Below are positions 49,748 to 61,645 of a DNA stretch of 64,000 nt, piece by piece (position 1 is the first letter of the stretch; each line of letters starts with the position of its first letter). The notes under the pieces are model-generated. The model searched no databases and was not told the origin of the DNA. It saw nothing but the letters and a program-made list of their open reading frames with translations. This DNA is from Trichinella spiralis (taxonomy: Eukaryota; Nematoda; Enoplea; Trichinellida; Trichinellidae). A program made the translations under genes and the position numbers. The stretch lies in NCBI GenBank assembly GCA_000181795.3, contig CM012953.1:1569315-1633314 (forward strand). The letters run 5' to 3'.

Positions 49748-52700
49748 ATGTGGAATATTGACGGAGGAAACAACAGCGGAACTGGGAATCCTCTGTTTAC
49801 TGAAAATTTAGATCCAAATACTTCTTCTTCTTCATCCTCTTCTTCTTCTTCTTCTTCTGTTTGGAGTAACGTGAACAGCAGCAATCCAAATAATAATAGT
49901 AACAATCTTTTGATATCTGGCAGTTCATCGTCTAGTGTAAAAAGTAATCCATCATCAGTGATCATCATCATCATTGTGTTTTTTTGACTTCTTTTTTTCC
50001 CTTTGTTTCAGATTCTTCCAAAAACGCTTGGGACCCTAGCAGTTCTACCTCCGCTTCTAATTGGAAAAACTCAGGTCCTACTGGTAGTGTTGGTGGCAGC
50101 TCCGACTGGTGCGGAGTCGTGAAAGCAAGTGCGGACGTCAACAATTCTGCTTGGTCTCAAAGTCGAACGACCCAAGTAAGCGAAAAAAGAATACCTTTCA
50201 CCCTTTATTTTTGTTCTCTCTCTTATTGTATTGTTGTTTTCTTCTTTTCAGGGCGAAAATAGCCAATCTGTGTGCAGCAGCAGTTGGTCGGAAATTGCAA
50301 GAAAAAGCATCAATACTGCTCCTCCTGCACAATCAAATCCAATTGGTAGCGTAATAAACCCTGCGAAAGACTGCAATTACGAAATGGGCACAGGAAATTG
50401 GGGAAAACCTGTAGATCAGGGAACACCGTGGGATGTTGGTAATGCTGGTAGCAGCAATAACAGCAATGGCGGCGGCAATGATCCAGGTACTTGTTATTTT
50501 TTTTCTGTATTTCCTTTTACTTTTTTTAATATAATTTTTTTGTTCTTTTCAGCTAATGCTGGAGGACGACGAACGGATGACGAATCTTTGGTGGCATCTT
50601 CAAGTTGGGGTAGCAGACCGGCAGCACGTGAACCGGCCTGGAATACTTCTAACAATTCAAGCGGTGGCAATAATAACAACAACAGCAGCAGCAGCAATAA
50701 TAATAATAATAATAATAGCAGCAATAACACCAACAACAGTATGTTCTGGAAGCCTCCCACTGATAAAGAACAACAGTGGGCTGCTCCACCATTACCGCCA
50801 CCACCACCACCACGTACATCAGGTGGATGGGAAGATGTTCCAGTAAGTGTTTGTTTGTTGTTGGAGTGAAGAGAAAGAATTTTAAATTGTTTTTTATTTT
50901 AGATTTAGTTAGTGAAATAATATTTTTCGAAAGCAATTTGACTTTTCCAGATTCAGATGATGATTGTTGTTTTTACATTTCAGAGTACTAGTACTTCACG
51001 AAATAACGCCTGGAACAGTCAAGAAGGGGCACCGAATAACAACGGAAACAACAACAACAATAACAACAACAATGGCAACAGCAGCAACAACAATAACAAC
51101 AACGCTAACAATAACGGTAACAACAACAACAACAACAATAGCAACATTTGGAATGGCCCGCCACTGGCACAAGGTAAGTGTTGTATATTTTGCATTGATT
51201 AATTGAACTCATTGCGTTTACTTTACAGATAGCAGCATGATATGGAATAATCCATATCCGAAGAAAAATACAATGCCGGATAAAGGTACTGCCATATGGG
51301 GCGATCCCGCCGCTCAAGGTGAGATTAAGCGCTGGAAAAACAGTAATGAGGATGCCAATTCGGTGAGCACTCCTCCAAATCCAGCTCCATCTACTTCTGC
51401 CGGCGCTCCTTCCACAAGTTCTAAGGTGGCTATTCTGCCGAATGCCGGTAGCGTTTGGAAAGATTCTCCAATCGCTCCACAACCAGTTAAACCTCTGAAC
51501 GGTTGGGGTACTACTGGTATGAACAGCCCGTATGGTGGTTTGAACGCTACTGGGTAATTTCTTTTTCTTTTTTTTGAAATAAAACTAACAATAATATACT
51601 AATGGTTTTGTTTCTAGTGCACTGGACGCCAGTTCATCGTGGATGAACGACGCAGCCGCTGCCGGTGGGCAGGTTTGGAATAATGATGCTGCATCTGCGA
51701 AAGTATGGAGAAAAGTTTTTTTTTTATTCGTTTCGTTTAAGCACCACCACCACATTTATATATTGTATTATTTTTATTGTTCATTTTAGCCTGGCACCAG
51801 TAGGCAAGATGTTGGCAATCGTCGCAACGTTGATTCGAATCTCGTTGGCGATGACATATTTGCTAGCCATATGATACCTGGTCCGAGCACAAATTGCGAT
51901 AATAGCATGGTGAGTTTTAACGGTTTTTTAATGTAAATGTTTATTATTTAAAAAAACACCGGTGGAGGGTGTACAGTGCATGAGGAGAGTTGCTGTGGCA
52001 GCAGTGGATTGATTTGACACTGATACTTAAGAAGTTTTTTTTTTATTTCGTAAACTTTGAGATAGAGAGTTAGTTTATTAATTGGAGAATGCGTAAGAGA
52101 AAAATCCAAGTCTCTTAAGGGTTTTTTTGCCCATTGGTTCGGTTAGGAACGTGTGTGTGTGTGTGTGTGACTTGATTTGCTCGTTTGTGGTAAATTTGCC
52201 CCTTAGTACGGTCGCTATGGTCGCTGCTGCTCTTTAGGCTTTGGCGCACCAAGTAGCGGAGAAGCTCAATATAGCCATGAGGACCGGACACATAGACAGT
52301 ACTATTTTAAATCAACCGCTGCCGCAAGAAACTTTACTTAAGTTGAGACAGCTGCTACAGTGTATAACGAAATTGGAACAGTCGAAAATCGAGCTTCAAC
52401 ACTTGCAGACGTTGGAACATAACGGGACGTTGAACGCCTCTCAGCAACAAGAATACCGGCGCCTGGCCGGTGAGGTGAATCAGCTTCGACTGACCGCGCG
52501 AAATTTGCGCAGTCAGTTCAGCGCCGCGCAACAAACTTCACTGAGGAAAAACACCTCATCCAACGATGTAACTTTCGGCTGTTCCATGCCAACATCAGAT
52601 TTACCAAATCAGTCAAAATTAATGGTCAGTTTTTCTTAAAAAAATATTACGTATACGTGAATCGACGAATATTGTTTTTTGATTAATAATAATATTTTTT

Positions 52701-54337
52701 TTTGATTTTTCAGCAGTGGAAACATGGCCCGTTGAATCCATTGAATATGTATTTGAGTACCGATCGTAAACCGATTTATATTAATGGCGGCGATTGTGCT
52801 GCTGCCATTTCCGCCACCGCCTCTACGAGCAAACAGTTTGGCGTTTTTGACATGACTGCTGGCAGTAGTAGTAGTGATCCGTGGTCGAATACCAAGCGAC
52901 AGTCTGGTTTCGAATGGCCAATCGATTCTTTCATGAAAACCGGCGACATGAAAGATCTGAGAAGCAGTATTTTTCCCAGTGCTGCTGCTGCCTACGGAAC
53001 TTTGGAAGATGCTGTTGCGGCCGTTGTCAGTCAATCGGATAAAAATGGAATAATCGGCCGTCACATGTCTCTCGACATGAGCCTGGCTAGTTCAATGCCC
53101 GGCACCAGCGGCGCGCACACTTTTGGCACGGGTATTATTGGAATTGACGATGGACCGCCTGAATTTCGACCAGGCCAAAAATGGGAATGGCGAGATCCGA
53201 AAGAGGTGGCCGACGACCCGAACGCTACGCCAGGTAGTGTCAAGACCAGTTCAATCGGTTTGGGCCGTTTTGGTCACGATCTGAAACCGACCTATCAAGC
53301 TGGACCTTCTACCAGCGGTTTTGCCCACGGCGCCTATTCCATGCCCAGCACCTCTTTGCTGTCCGCCATCACAACACCGACCAAAAGCTGTATCGACCCG
53401 ACGATCTCGAGCATCAGTCCCAACTATGCGACCGACAGTTGGTCCGCAAAATCATTCCGACCGATAATGCAGACGACGACTAGTTCCGCTGCCTATTCTC
53501 CATTCAGTGCGAAATCTCCGTCTCGTGTCATGCCGTATGCTGCTGCTGCTGCTGCTGCTGCTGCACCAGCAGCAACACCAATAACAACAGCTCCACAATA
53601 TGCTTCTTCTTCATCATCAATCCCGTCGACATCTTGTGGACTGCAATGGATTGTGCTTATGCATTTAACTCAGCAAACGGTGCGTTCAGCTCCAACAATA
53701 CCACGTTGAGCACAAACTTTTTCCAACCTTTTTATTGAATAGTAATAATAATTCATTTTTTTTTTCATTTCAGATGGATGAACAAACATTGCAATACCTG
53801 TTCAATCGAGTTGGACCAGTACAAGCTTTTGTTTTTCCTCCGGGTTCTGGATTCGCTGCTGTCAAATTCAAAGACGTTTCAGCAGAAAAAGCTTTCGCTC
53901 GCCTGCAACAGGATTGCTCAGTTTACTCAAACGGTATATCCTTTTCTTTTTACTTCATCATCTCATATCATCTATCTCGAAACTCATTTTATTATTTAGA
54001 TCGTTTTTTTGTTCACGTTTCAGGGTTAGTTATTTACATAGCCAAAGACAATGAAGTTGAGCGATTGCTTCAGTCGACAAAGAACTGTCAGATGTTTGGT
54101 CCACCAGGATCATTGCCACCCCCGCCACCTGGAATAGTTTGGGATATGCCACCCCCACCCCCACCAAATACCCAATGGACGCCTGCTGGGCCGCCACACC
54201 CATTTGCTCCCCCTCCGCCACCGCCACCGCCGGGACAAATGCCTTTGCCAGAGCAATTGGCAGCGATGGGTCACCCGCCTAACACAGTCTACGGGGACAC
54301 TTATTACAATATGGACAGTCGCCACCCAACATTCTGA
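49748..54337 (+). CDS. TNRC6: GW182/TNRC6 (Gawky, AIN-like) microRNA silencing scaffold
   Basis: Argonaute partner that recruits PABP and the CCR4-NOT and PAN2-PAN3 deadenylases to microRNA targets. Twelve exons: 49748-49943, 50012-50175, 50252-50486, 50553-50842, 50984-51173, 51229-51553, 51618-51702, 51790-51909, 52238-52624, 52714-53679, 53774-53933 and 54024-54337. Phases agree, giving 1,143 residues. The exon 1 donor is the least certain. The N-terminal half holds scattered GW/WG motifs (NAWDP, GNWGKP, SSWGSRP, GGWEDVP, IWGDP, NGWGTTG) between Ser and Asn runs. Exon 9 encodes a Gln/Leu-rich coiled region. Exon 10 carries a PAM2-like block (DDGPPEFRPGQKWEW) followed by DPNATPGSVKTS. An RRM-like fold spans exons 10-12 (LQWIVLMHLT, GPVQAFVFPPGSGFAAVKF, GLVIYIAKDNEVERLL). 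The tail is proline-rich (PPPPPP runs). No clear UBA domain. Confidence 0.93.
50669..51160 (+). repeat. Trinucleotide (AAC/AAT/AGC) tracts coding Asn/Ser runs in GW182
   Basis: Imperfect CAA/AAT/AGC repeats at 50669-50737 and 51044-51146 translate to long Asn stretches with Ser, Gly and Ala interruptions. A TCT/TCC poly-Ser run sits at 49822-49858. On the opposite strand they produce long poly-Leu frames that are artefacts. Confidence 0.8.
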
Positions 54338-57300
54338 AAAGTGCATTAATGTTGCGTGTAAAAGTGGTGCGCTTTTTTTTCTTTTTTTTTCTTTTTTTTC
54401 CTACTATTTTGGGTGCATCTGTAAGTCATAATCGATCTATAGATATTCGTATTCAATATTTACCCGAGCACCTCAGTATTATCCATTATTCAGGTTGTTC
54501 CATTTACCAAAGCGGCCTCGTTTGAGTGTGGTCATTTGCTGGTAGAATCGGCTTTGCTTGACAAAAAAAATTTCATATAATAGGAAAGGTTTAAAAAAAA
54601 ATTATTTTTTGCTGCTTATTCAGGAAAAAGTCAACAGTAAGTCGTTTTCTGACCATACTCGGATGTTTTCTCGTATGCCGCTAAATATGAAAAAGCAAAA
54701 AAAAACACTAATCAAATATTACGGTTCCATATGTTGTATTATTCTATTGCTCTTGTTTGATGCGTCCTTCTTTTTTTCCATGAAATCAGTTAGCTATATT
54801 TGTACACAATTATTGCATATTTTGCAATTTTTGTGTTCTGCCTTGTACAACCTCTTAAAGATGAATTGTTTGTTTTGGTATCATTATTTACCCATTTAAA
54901 AATGATATACGCCACCAATATATTTGAAATATTGCATTTTTTTGTTCGTGTATACCATTTTGAATTGTTGGCGTATTGTTTTTTTTTTAATTTTTTTAAT
55001 ATCTACTTGCCCATTTTCGTCTGTCATCATTTTTATACGATCGATTCTCGAGCAAAAGTGTATTTTCTTTTCTCTAACATATTGATGGATATTTTTCCAT
55101 ACAACTCAGCGCGAAAAACACTTTTCACTGCTCTCTTTCTCTCTCTTAATAATTCCTCTTTATTATTATTCGTCTGCGTGGAGTGTTTTGCTGCTTCTCA
55201 TTGCTCGCTGTTTGTTCTCTTCTCATTGATGACGATGTGTCGTAGGTTAAAAGGATATTTCTGATTGTGATTTCCTCGATTGCTTTTTCTCCATTCTGAA
55301 TTCCATTGTCTCTATATCCTTTTCCTTTTTTAAAAAATTTTTTCTCTTTTGTTCACTGGCGCTTGTCCGCGTGTGCCAAAAAAAGGAATAAGGTCGAGAA
55401 AACATTTGATTGACGCTTTTTCATTTTGAAAGCACAAAAATTCGGGATGCTTTTAATAAAAGCACGCGGTTGCTGCTTTAAAAAAGTATGCAACGTTTGT
55501 CTGTCGTCGTCTAACCCCTCAAGTATTCTTTATTCTTCTTCTTCTTCTTGGGTTAACAGTGACAAAAATTGTGCAGGAATTTCTGAAAGTGCTAGAAATA
55601 ATACATATTGAAAATGGGTTTCTCTTTTTTGCGAAATGAGAAATTGAAGTCAGTCTTTCCACTTAAAAAAATTACACACTTCTTCGCTTGTTGCTTTTTT
55701 TTTGTTTTGTTGTTGTCTCTTGATTTCGTCTCTTTAGCCAAAGATCAATTTCGCTTGGTTTTTCATGCGTGGTGTTCGTCGTTTGCTTGCTTGCTATACT
55801 CTACTACTACTACTACTAATCGTGTACAAAATCATCACCATCGTGTATCATCGTCATCATCATCGTGCTGATGATGATAATTTTATACAACTTTTTGATT
55901 TTTATTACCTTTTTTTACATTTTTTATTTCCATTTCAACAACAAACAAGAAAATAGACCAAACAACAAAACATGTTCAACAAAAAATTCTTCAATTTGCC
56001 AGGCGAGATTGCAACGGGCTATTATAAAATTATCTCTTTTCAGAAACAATATATATATATATTGTTTTTTCCTATAGAACGTGTTTATTGTCCATGGGTT
56101 TATGTGCGTGTGCATCTATAAGCATGGGTTTTGTGCATGTGTATTTATTTATTTATGCTTGTTTATTATAAATTTTATTATATGGAAAGAATGACGACTT
56201 TTGTGTTGTGAACTGTTGGAGATGGTTTTTTTTTTTACCAGCGAAGCAAGCTTCTCCTTCCACGGTCTGGCTTTCGTCGAGTTTTTTTTACCATCCTCTG
56301 CCTCAGTTGCTCAATTGGTCAGTCAATCGTGTCGGTAAAAAATGAAGATTTATTTTTGCCTACTTAGTTGGTAGCATGTTTTCATTCTTAACATCTGAAA
56401 TTTTCACCATTTGAAACGAAGAAGAAGTTATCGTGTGTGTTTTCTCTTCTGACAACATCTAGCCCACACACACATCCATCTGACGATGCTTCTTCTTATT
56501 CTTTCTTACAACCGATACTCTTCATTTTTTTGATGTCTCTTTAAGCCGACCGTTTTATATTTTATTCCAAAACCTGTGCTTGCATTAATTTAGAAAACTT
56601 TCCAAAAAAATACATATAATCTCATTTACTGCTTTTTTCCATACTACTACTACTACTCCATATATACACTATAACGCTGAAGGACAGTGGCTTTTTGTAT
56701 TCGCAGAACCATCTATCTATGCACGGCTGTGATGTTCTTGTTTTATTTTTTTTGTTTTGTTTTGTTTTGATTCCATCATCGTTCGGAATGTGGCTTTTTC
56801 TTCATTGCTGGTATTATGTTGTCATCAGGAGTGCCGTGCTTTCATTTCGAGGTCGACTGATTGTGAATGTGCACGTTATACATACATATATATATATGTT
56901 ATTTATTTATTTCTATTACTCACTACTGCTACGACAACTACTGTATGTTTTGCTCACTCTACTCTCCAACAACATATGTGTAGCATACGCGCTTTAACAA
57001 AAAAAAATTTCTCCAAAATTACCTTTCTTCCTTGCCTGCATTATTTGAAATATTACTTTCTTTTTTCTATGTCGTCTTTTTATATATGCTGGTTTATGGA
57101 AAGCTTTTATGGATGAATTTTCACCGACTGATGATTGATTGTTCGATTCACTGTGATATATCAGTTGATTTGTCTCTCGTTGGTGAACTTTCTATGAACC
57201 ACATAGCAGATAGAGATGGGAAAAATTGGAAAAATAGCAATCATTCATTCACATACAAAATACTGGTCGTTGATTTCGACATTTCGACAATTTTTGTCGA

Positions 57301-59231
57301 GCTGTGCGAAAATTTCATTCAGCCTTCTGTTTTCGCAACAGCAAAAATGAGAAATGTTTCTTTTTTGCCTGTAAGCATTTGTTGCATGTGATGACATTTT
57401 TTTTTGTTTTGTGCAATGTTCGAGGCACAAGCGGGCTTTTTTCTCTCTTTCCATCCCAATTCTCTTGTCATTGCTCTGGATCTTGAAATCCTCCAAATGT
57501 GTTATATGATCGATTATAGCATTGTCTCTCATGCACACTCTTCTTCGACATTTTCGAAGAGCTTCTGCGCAAGCCTGATCATTTTTGATCTGAACTGATC
57601 TGATCTGATTTGATTGTTTCTTACTACGCCTTTTTCGTTGCTCAGCTGCTACAAAGGCATTAAAAACAAGTCATGGCTTCAAACTCATTTCTCTTTTTTT
57701 CTTTCTCTCTCTCTCTTCATCGTCAATATTGTCTATTCTATTCCTGCACAACTGTACGACGACAGACAATTTTGAACACTTTGTGCTACTGTAAGTGGAT
57801 TTACCAAGTAAATCTGCTTTTGCTTTCGCGTGTATATTTTATACGAGGAAGGCAAGCTTTTTCCAATTTTTTCAATTCCTGTCTCTCTTTATCCGGGTGT
57901 TCTTCTTCTTATCATTTTTCATTTTTAATACATCGATCAGTCAGCATTTTGTTGTTTTGTTTTGTTTTGTTTTTTTTTAATTTTCTTCTTCTCAATGAAG
58001 AGATTCTTCTTGAACGATCACGATCTGGGAGATTGGATTGGAAATTTTTGTAAGAAACTCTTGCTTGAATGACGGTTTTTCCAATCCGATGGTTTATGAC
58101 GGTTTGGTGGTAGGTAGTTACCTTTTAGTATCATCATCATCGAGCATAATTATTATTGAGTTTATTTTTTTTTTCTTCTTTATGTTCTTTTTTTGGTTTC
58201 ACTTTTTCTACACTTCTCTACATGCTGGGGAGACCCGTGTGAATTGTGAAATGAGACGGGCAGTGTACTTTTTGTCTTCTTCTTCTTCCTCTTTATTTTT
58301 TCTTTATTTTTTATGTTTCTTCGTTTGACAGCAGCTTTGGTGGTGAAAGGTGGCCTATGGCTAAGCTTGTCTGTCTGTTTCTGTGGTAACATCAATGCTG
58401 GTTTATTTTGTTGGTGGGTTTCGTTCGAGAAATTTTCTTCAAATTTTTTTTTATTGTTTTGCTTTTTTTATTTTATTTTTACTGTAAATTCCCCTTTTCC
58501 TCCTACTCCTCCTTTTCCTTCCCCTCCCTCCTCCTCCTCCTTCCCCTCCCTACCATCCCCTGCCCTTCTTGTGCATATATATCTCATCATCATTGTGATA
58601 ATATTCATTGGCTGGCTGCCTGATTGATTGAAAGTATCATTGTTGTTTTACAAATTTATGTCTGTGCGTTGTTTTTTTTATTGAGTGTGATGTTGTATCA
58701 TCACTTTGAATATGCGTGCACATCAGTCACACATTTGGCCACATATTTTTGTCGAGGCCTCGAAATGTTGTTGCCACTGTTTTCCTTTTAGCTTTTGAAT
58801 GAGTGAATTAGTCTATCAAGTTTTGTGATTTGAAAAAAATACAAAAAAATAAACATATATATATATATACATATGCGTTGTTATGAATTTGTTTACTTCT
58901 ATTTAAAAGCAAAACAAAAATATATATATATATGTATAATATGTATGCGCTTATAATAAGAATTATTTGTTCGACGTTAAAAGTTGACCAACAAGTCAAA
59001 TCATAATATCGTTATTCTTCACCAAGCAAGCTCGACAACAGAACCGAACGGATCAATGGAATGTGAGAAGCGAATCTTTGGTTTTATTTATTTCTCGTCC
59101 TGGTGAATGGATGGATGATCACTTCTTCCTTATGCAAATGATGCACAGGTATACAGAGTGTTAATAATACGGCAGTGTGGCAAGCAGTTGTTGTTGTTCG
59201 AATTATTCGCAATGTCGAGTTATATACCGTG
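54338..59231. other. GW182 3' UTR / long low-complexity spacer
   Basis: Nearly 4.9 kb that is T- and C-rich on the plus strand, with many short frames but no recognisable protein. The high pyrimidine bias just after the GW182 stop suggests a long 3' UTR. A near-continuous pyrimidine tract lies at 58490-58570. Confidence 0.45.
58490..58570 (+). repeat. Homopyrimidine (CCT/TTCC) tract
   Basis: About 80 bases almost entirely C and T, with only a few interruptions. Such polypurine-polypyrimidine DNA can adopt triplex structures; any role here is speculative. Confidence 0.6.
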
Positions 59232-61645
59232 TCATCGCAAGCTTTGTACCACTTTCAGCAAAAGTTTCAGCAGCTGTTCTTCACGTTCCGCTTTGTTCAA
59301 AATGTACGGCGTTGTGGTACCGTTCCTGCAATTGTTTCTCATATATAAATACAGTACACTTGACTTTTGTATATTTTCCAAATGAGAAGAATTTGAATTT
59401 AAAAATTTAAATAATTTTTTGAAAATTTCAGTAACAAATACCAACAACAACAACAACAACAAGAATCATGTAATAGAGAAAAAGTGAATATGATTCGACT
59501 ATTGTTTTTTGATGCTTTTTCAGAAAAAAAACAAACATCCAACCAACAGAATAGCACTGCTTGATTGGTCGAATATAGTAGAGTATTTCTTTTTTTGGAA
59601 TTTTCATTTATAACATAAAATTAATAATAGAGTGAATTTGGCGCACGACAATAAAAAAGGCAAGACAAGAAGCATTGCATTGTTAGACAACGTCCAGTTA
59701 GCGGAAATTTATTTATACACAATACAATTTGTATTAATGCTTTTTTTTGTTTAATCAAAAATGTTTATATTGCATAAAAAAACAAGTTGCGTTGTTTACT
59801 GATCAACAACACGAACATCTATCTATCTGATCTGATTCATTCAATGATGATAACACCGATTCTAGCAAATTTGTTCTGTCAGCATCATATTATTTATTTT
59901 TAATGTGATACAGTATAGTTGTTAAAATAAAAAAATGCAGGCAATTACAAAAAAGCAGAACAAAGTATAACTTTAACAGGTTTTTTTTGTTAAACTGCTT
60001 TTTACAAGATTATGTGATATTTCCATTAAGCATGACGTAATATTTTACAATCGTAGATGGACAAAATGATTGAAAAATGGCATGCATATATATATTTATT
60101 TATTTAAAATACAATTTCTTCTCATTCGTTGTAATGAAATTATTTTGTCTTAATGATCTTGAAATCACTCAGTCACTGAGACTATTTATTAATCGGTAAT
60201 TATTACTTACTTTCACTTTCAGAATTGCTTTTTTGTTGCACTCGAGAAAAAACTTGCATGTTTATCGATTTTTTTCTTGAAATAATATTTAAAGTAGAAT
60301 TTAATTTGTCCATTTACAATTTGTACAATTAAATTTAAATATAGTCAAGTAAAATAGTATTATTTATTATTTTTTTTACTATACCTATTATTTAACATGA
60401 ACAACTGCTCGTTAATATGAACATTTAGTTGGTTATTCTATTAATTATGACTATTGTTGAAATAAAAATTGAAAAAGTGCTTTATAATTTCAATTTGATG
60501 ATTTATTTATTATAGAAAATTTCATTTATTACAATTATTGCCCTTGTTATTATTTGCTTCATTTTTCTTGCCTAGTTTAAATTTTTTGTGTTGTATTTCA
60601 ATCAATTAGTTAATACACTTTGTCTAATGTTCAATAATAATATTGCGTGCATAATTTTGAATTTTTTACAATTCATTCTAAAGTAAATGATGTAGTATAT
60701 ACCAAGTTGTACTCTGTTGTTTGCTATTGCTATGAAGTTGTGTTTTGAAGGTAATTTCAAATTGTAATTAAAATTAATTTAATAATATCCAAAATATGAA
60801 AGTTCAAAATAATTACTGACTTTGTTTTTGTATATCACTTGCTTCATGCTTAAAATTTACAAATGCAATTTAGTCGCATTTGAGTGTGAGTATATGAGTA
60901 TGCCAAATATGTACTTACCAAAGGTCTAAACCGTAGGCGATGTTCTTTGTCGGCGCTTCAGACGGTTTGCCGTGGCCCGAGTGATGGGCAAGCAGTTGGT
61001 CACTAATTCCACTTCTCGGTCTTCTCACCCTAAAATATTACAGGGATGTTGTGTTCAGTAAACGAGATGGTGAACTCAGTTGAATGAATATTATTATTCA
61101 AATGAATATAAACAACAAACTAAATAATTATATTTACCTCTGTATGAGATTTGGTGAAGCGGTGGCGCAAAGTGTAGCTAAGGCTAAGACGGCCAAAAGT
61201 GAAAGCGTCAAGAAGGCCAGCAGGAACAGTTCAGCGTTTCGATAGTTCATCCATGTAAGCTTCGAGGTAGGTCGGCAAAGCACTGACTCGAAAACGGTCA
61301 GTCGAAGCACCTTTAGACTTTTGCCTGATTGTGCTTTAACCAATCGGGTTGTCACTTTTAATGACGTGTCGTCGGCTGTCACAACGGCCCCCGTGCAAAT
61401 TGCCGGCTGACGGATGCTGTTGAGTAAACAGTTTTACATATCAAGAATATACACTGTTGGAGAAGTTCTTATTTGGACAAATTTCTGCAAAGCAGACTCT
61501 TACGCGGTCCACCCACTTGTCACCTTTCGAATGCTGGACCTCGGATATTTGTGAACAACTGCGGGATCCAGCTGCGGGGCATCTGTTTGCCTTGTACAAA
61601 CAGGCAAACGCATTCCGCACATACCACCGCACCAAGTTTCGTGGG
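59232..61645 (-). CDS. Unrecognised type I membrane protein, C-terminal exons
   Basis: Three exons are well supported by continuous phase: 61406-61138, 61029-60919 and 59325-59232, ending TGA at 59232, with a 1.6-kb last intron. They encode PAICTGAVVTADDTSLKV, a conserved-looking LKVLRLTVFESVLCRPTSKL, one transmembrane span (LFLLAFLTLSLLAVLALATL), a basic stop-transfer (RVRRPRS) and a cytoplasmic tail ending KVVQSLR. An upstream exon at about 61645-61464 carries closely spaced cysteines (FACLYKANRCPAAGSRSCSQ, VRVCFAEICP) and could join in phase 0. Short candidate exons near 62400 and 62260 hint at more upstream. Cys-rich ectodomain plus juxtamembrane span recalls cuticlin/ZP-type nematode proteins, but I cannot confirm a ZP domain. 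Confidence 0.6.

Noticed and set aside
49621-50936. Minus-strand frames with long poly-Leu, poly-Glu and poly-Tyr/Cys runs
   Set aside because: They are antisense shadows of the Ser/Asn trinucleotide tracts in GW182.
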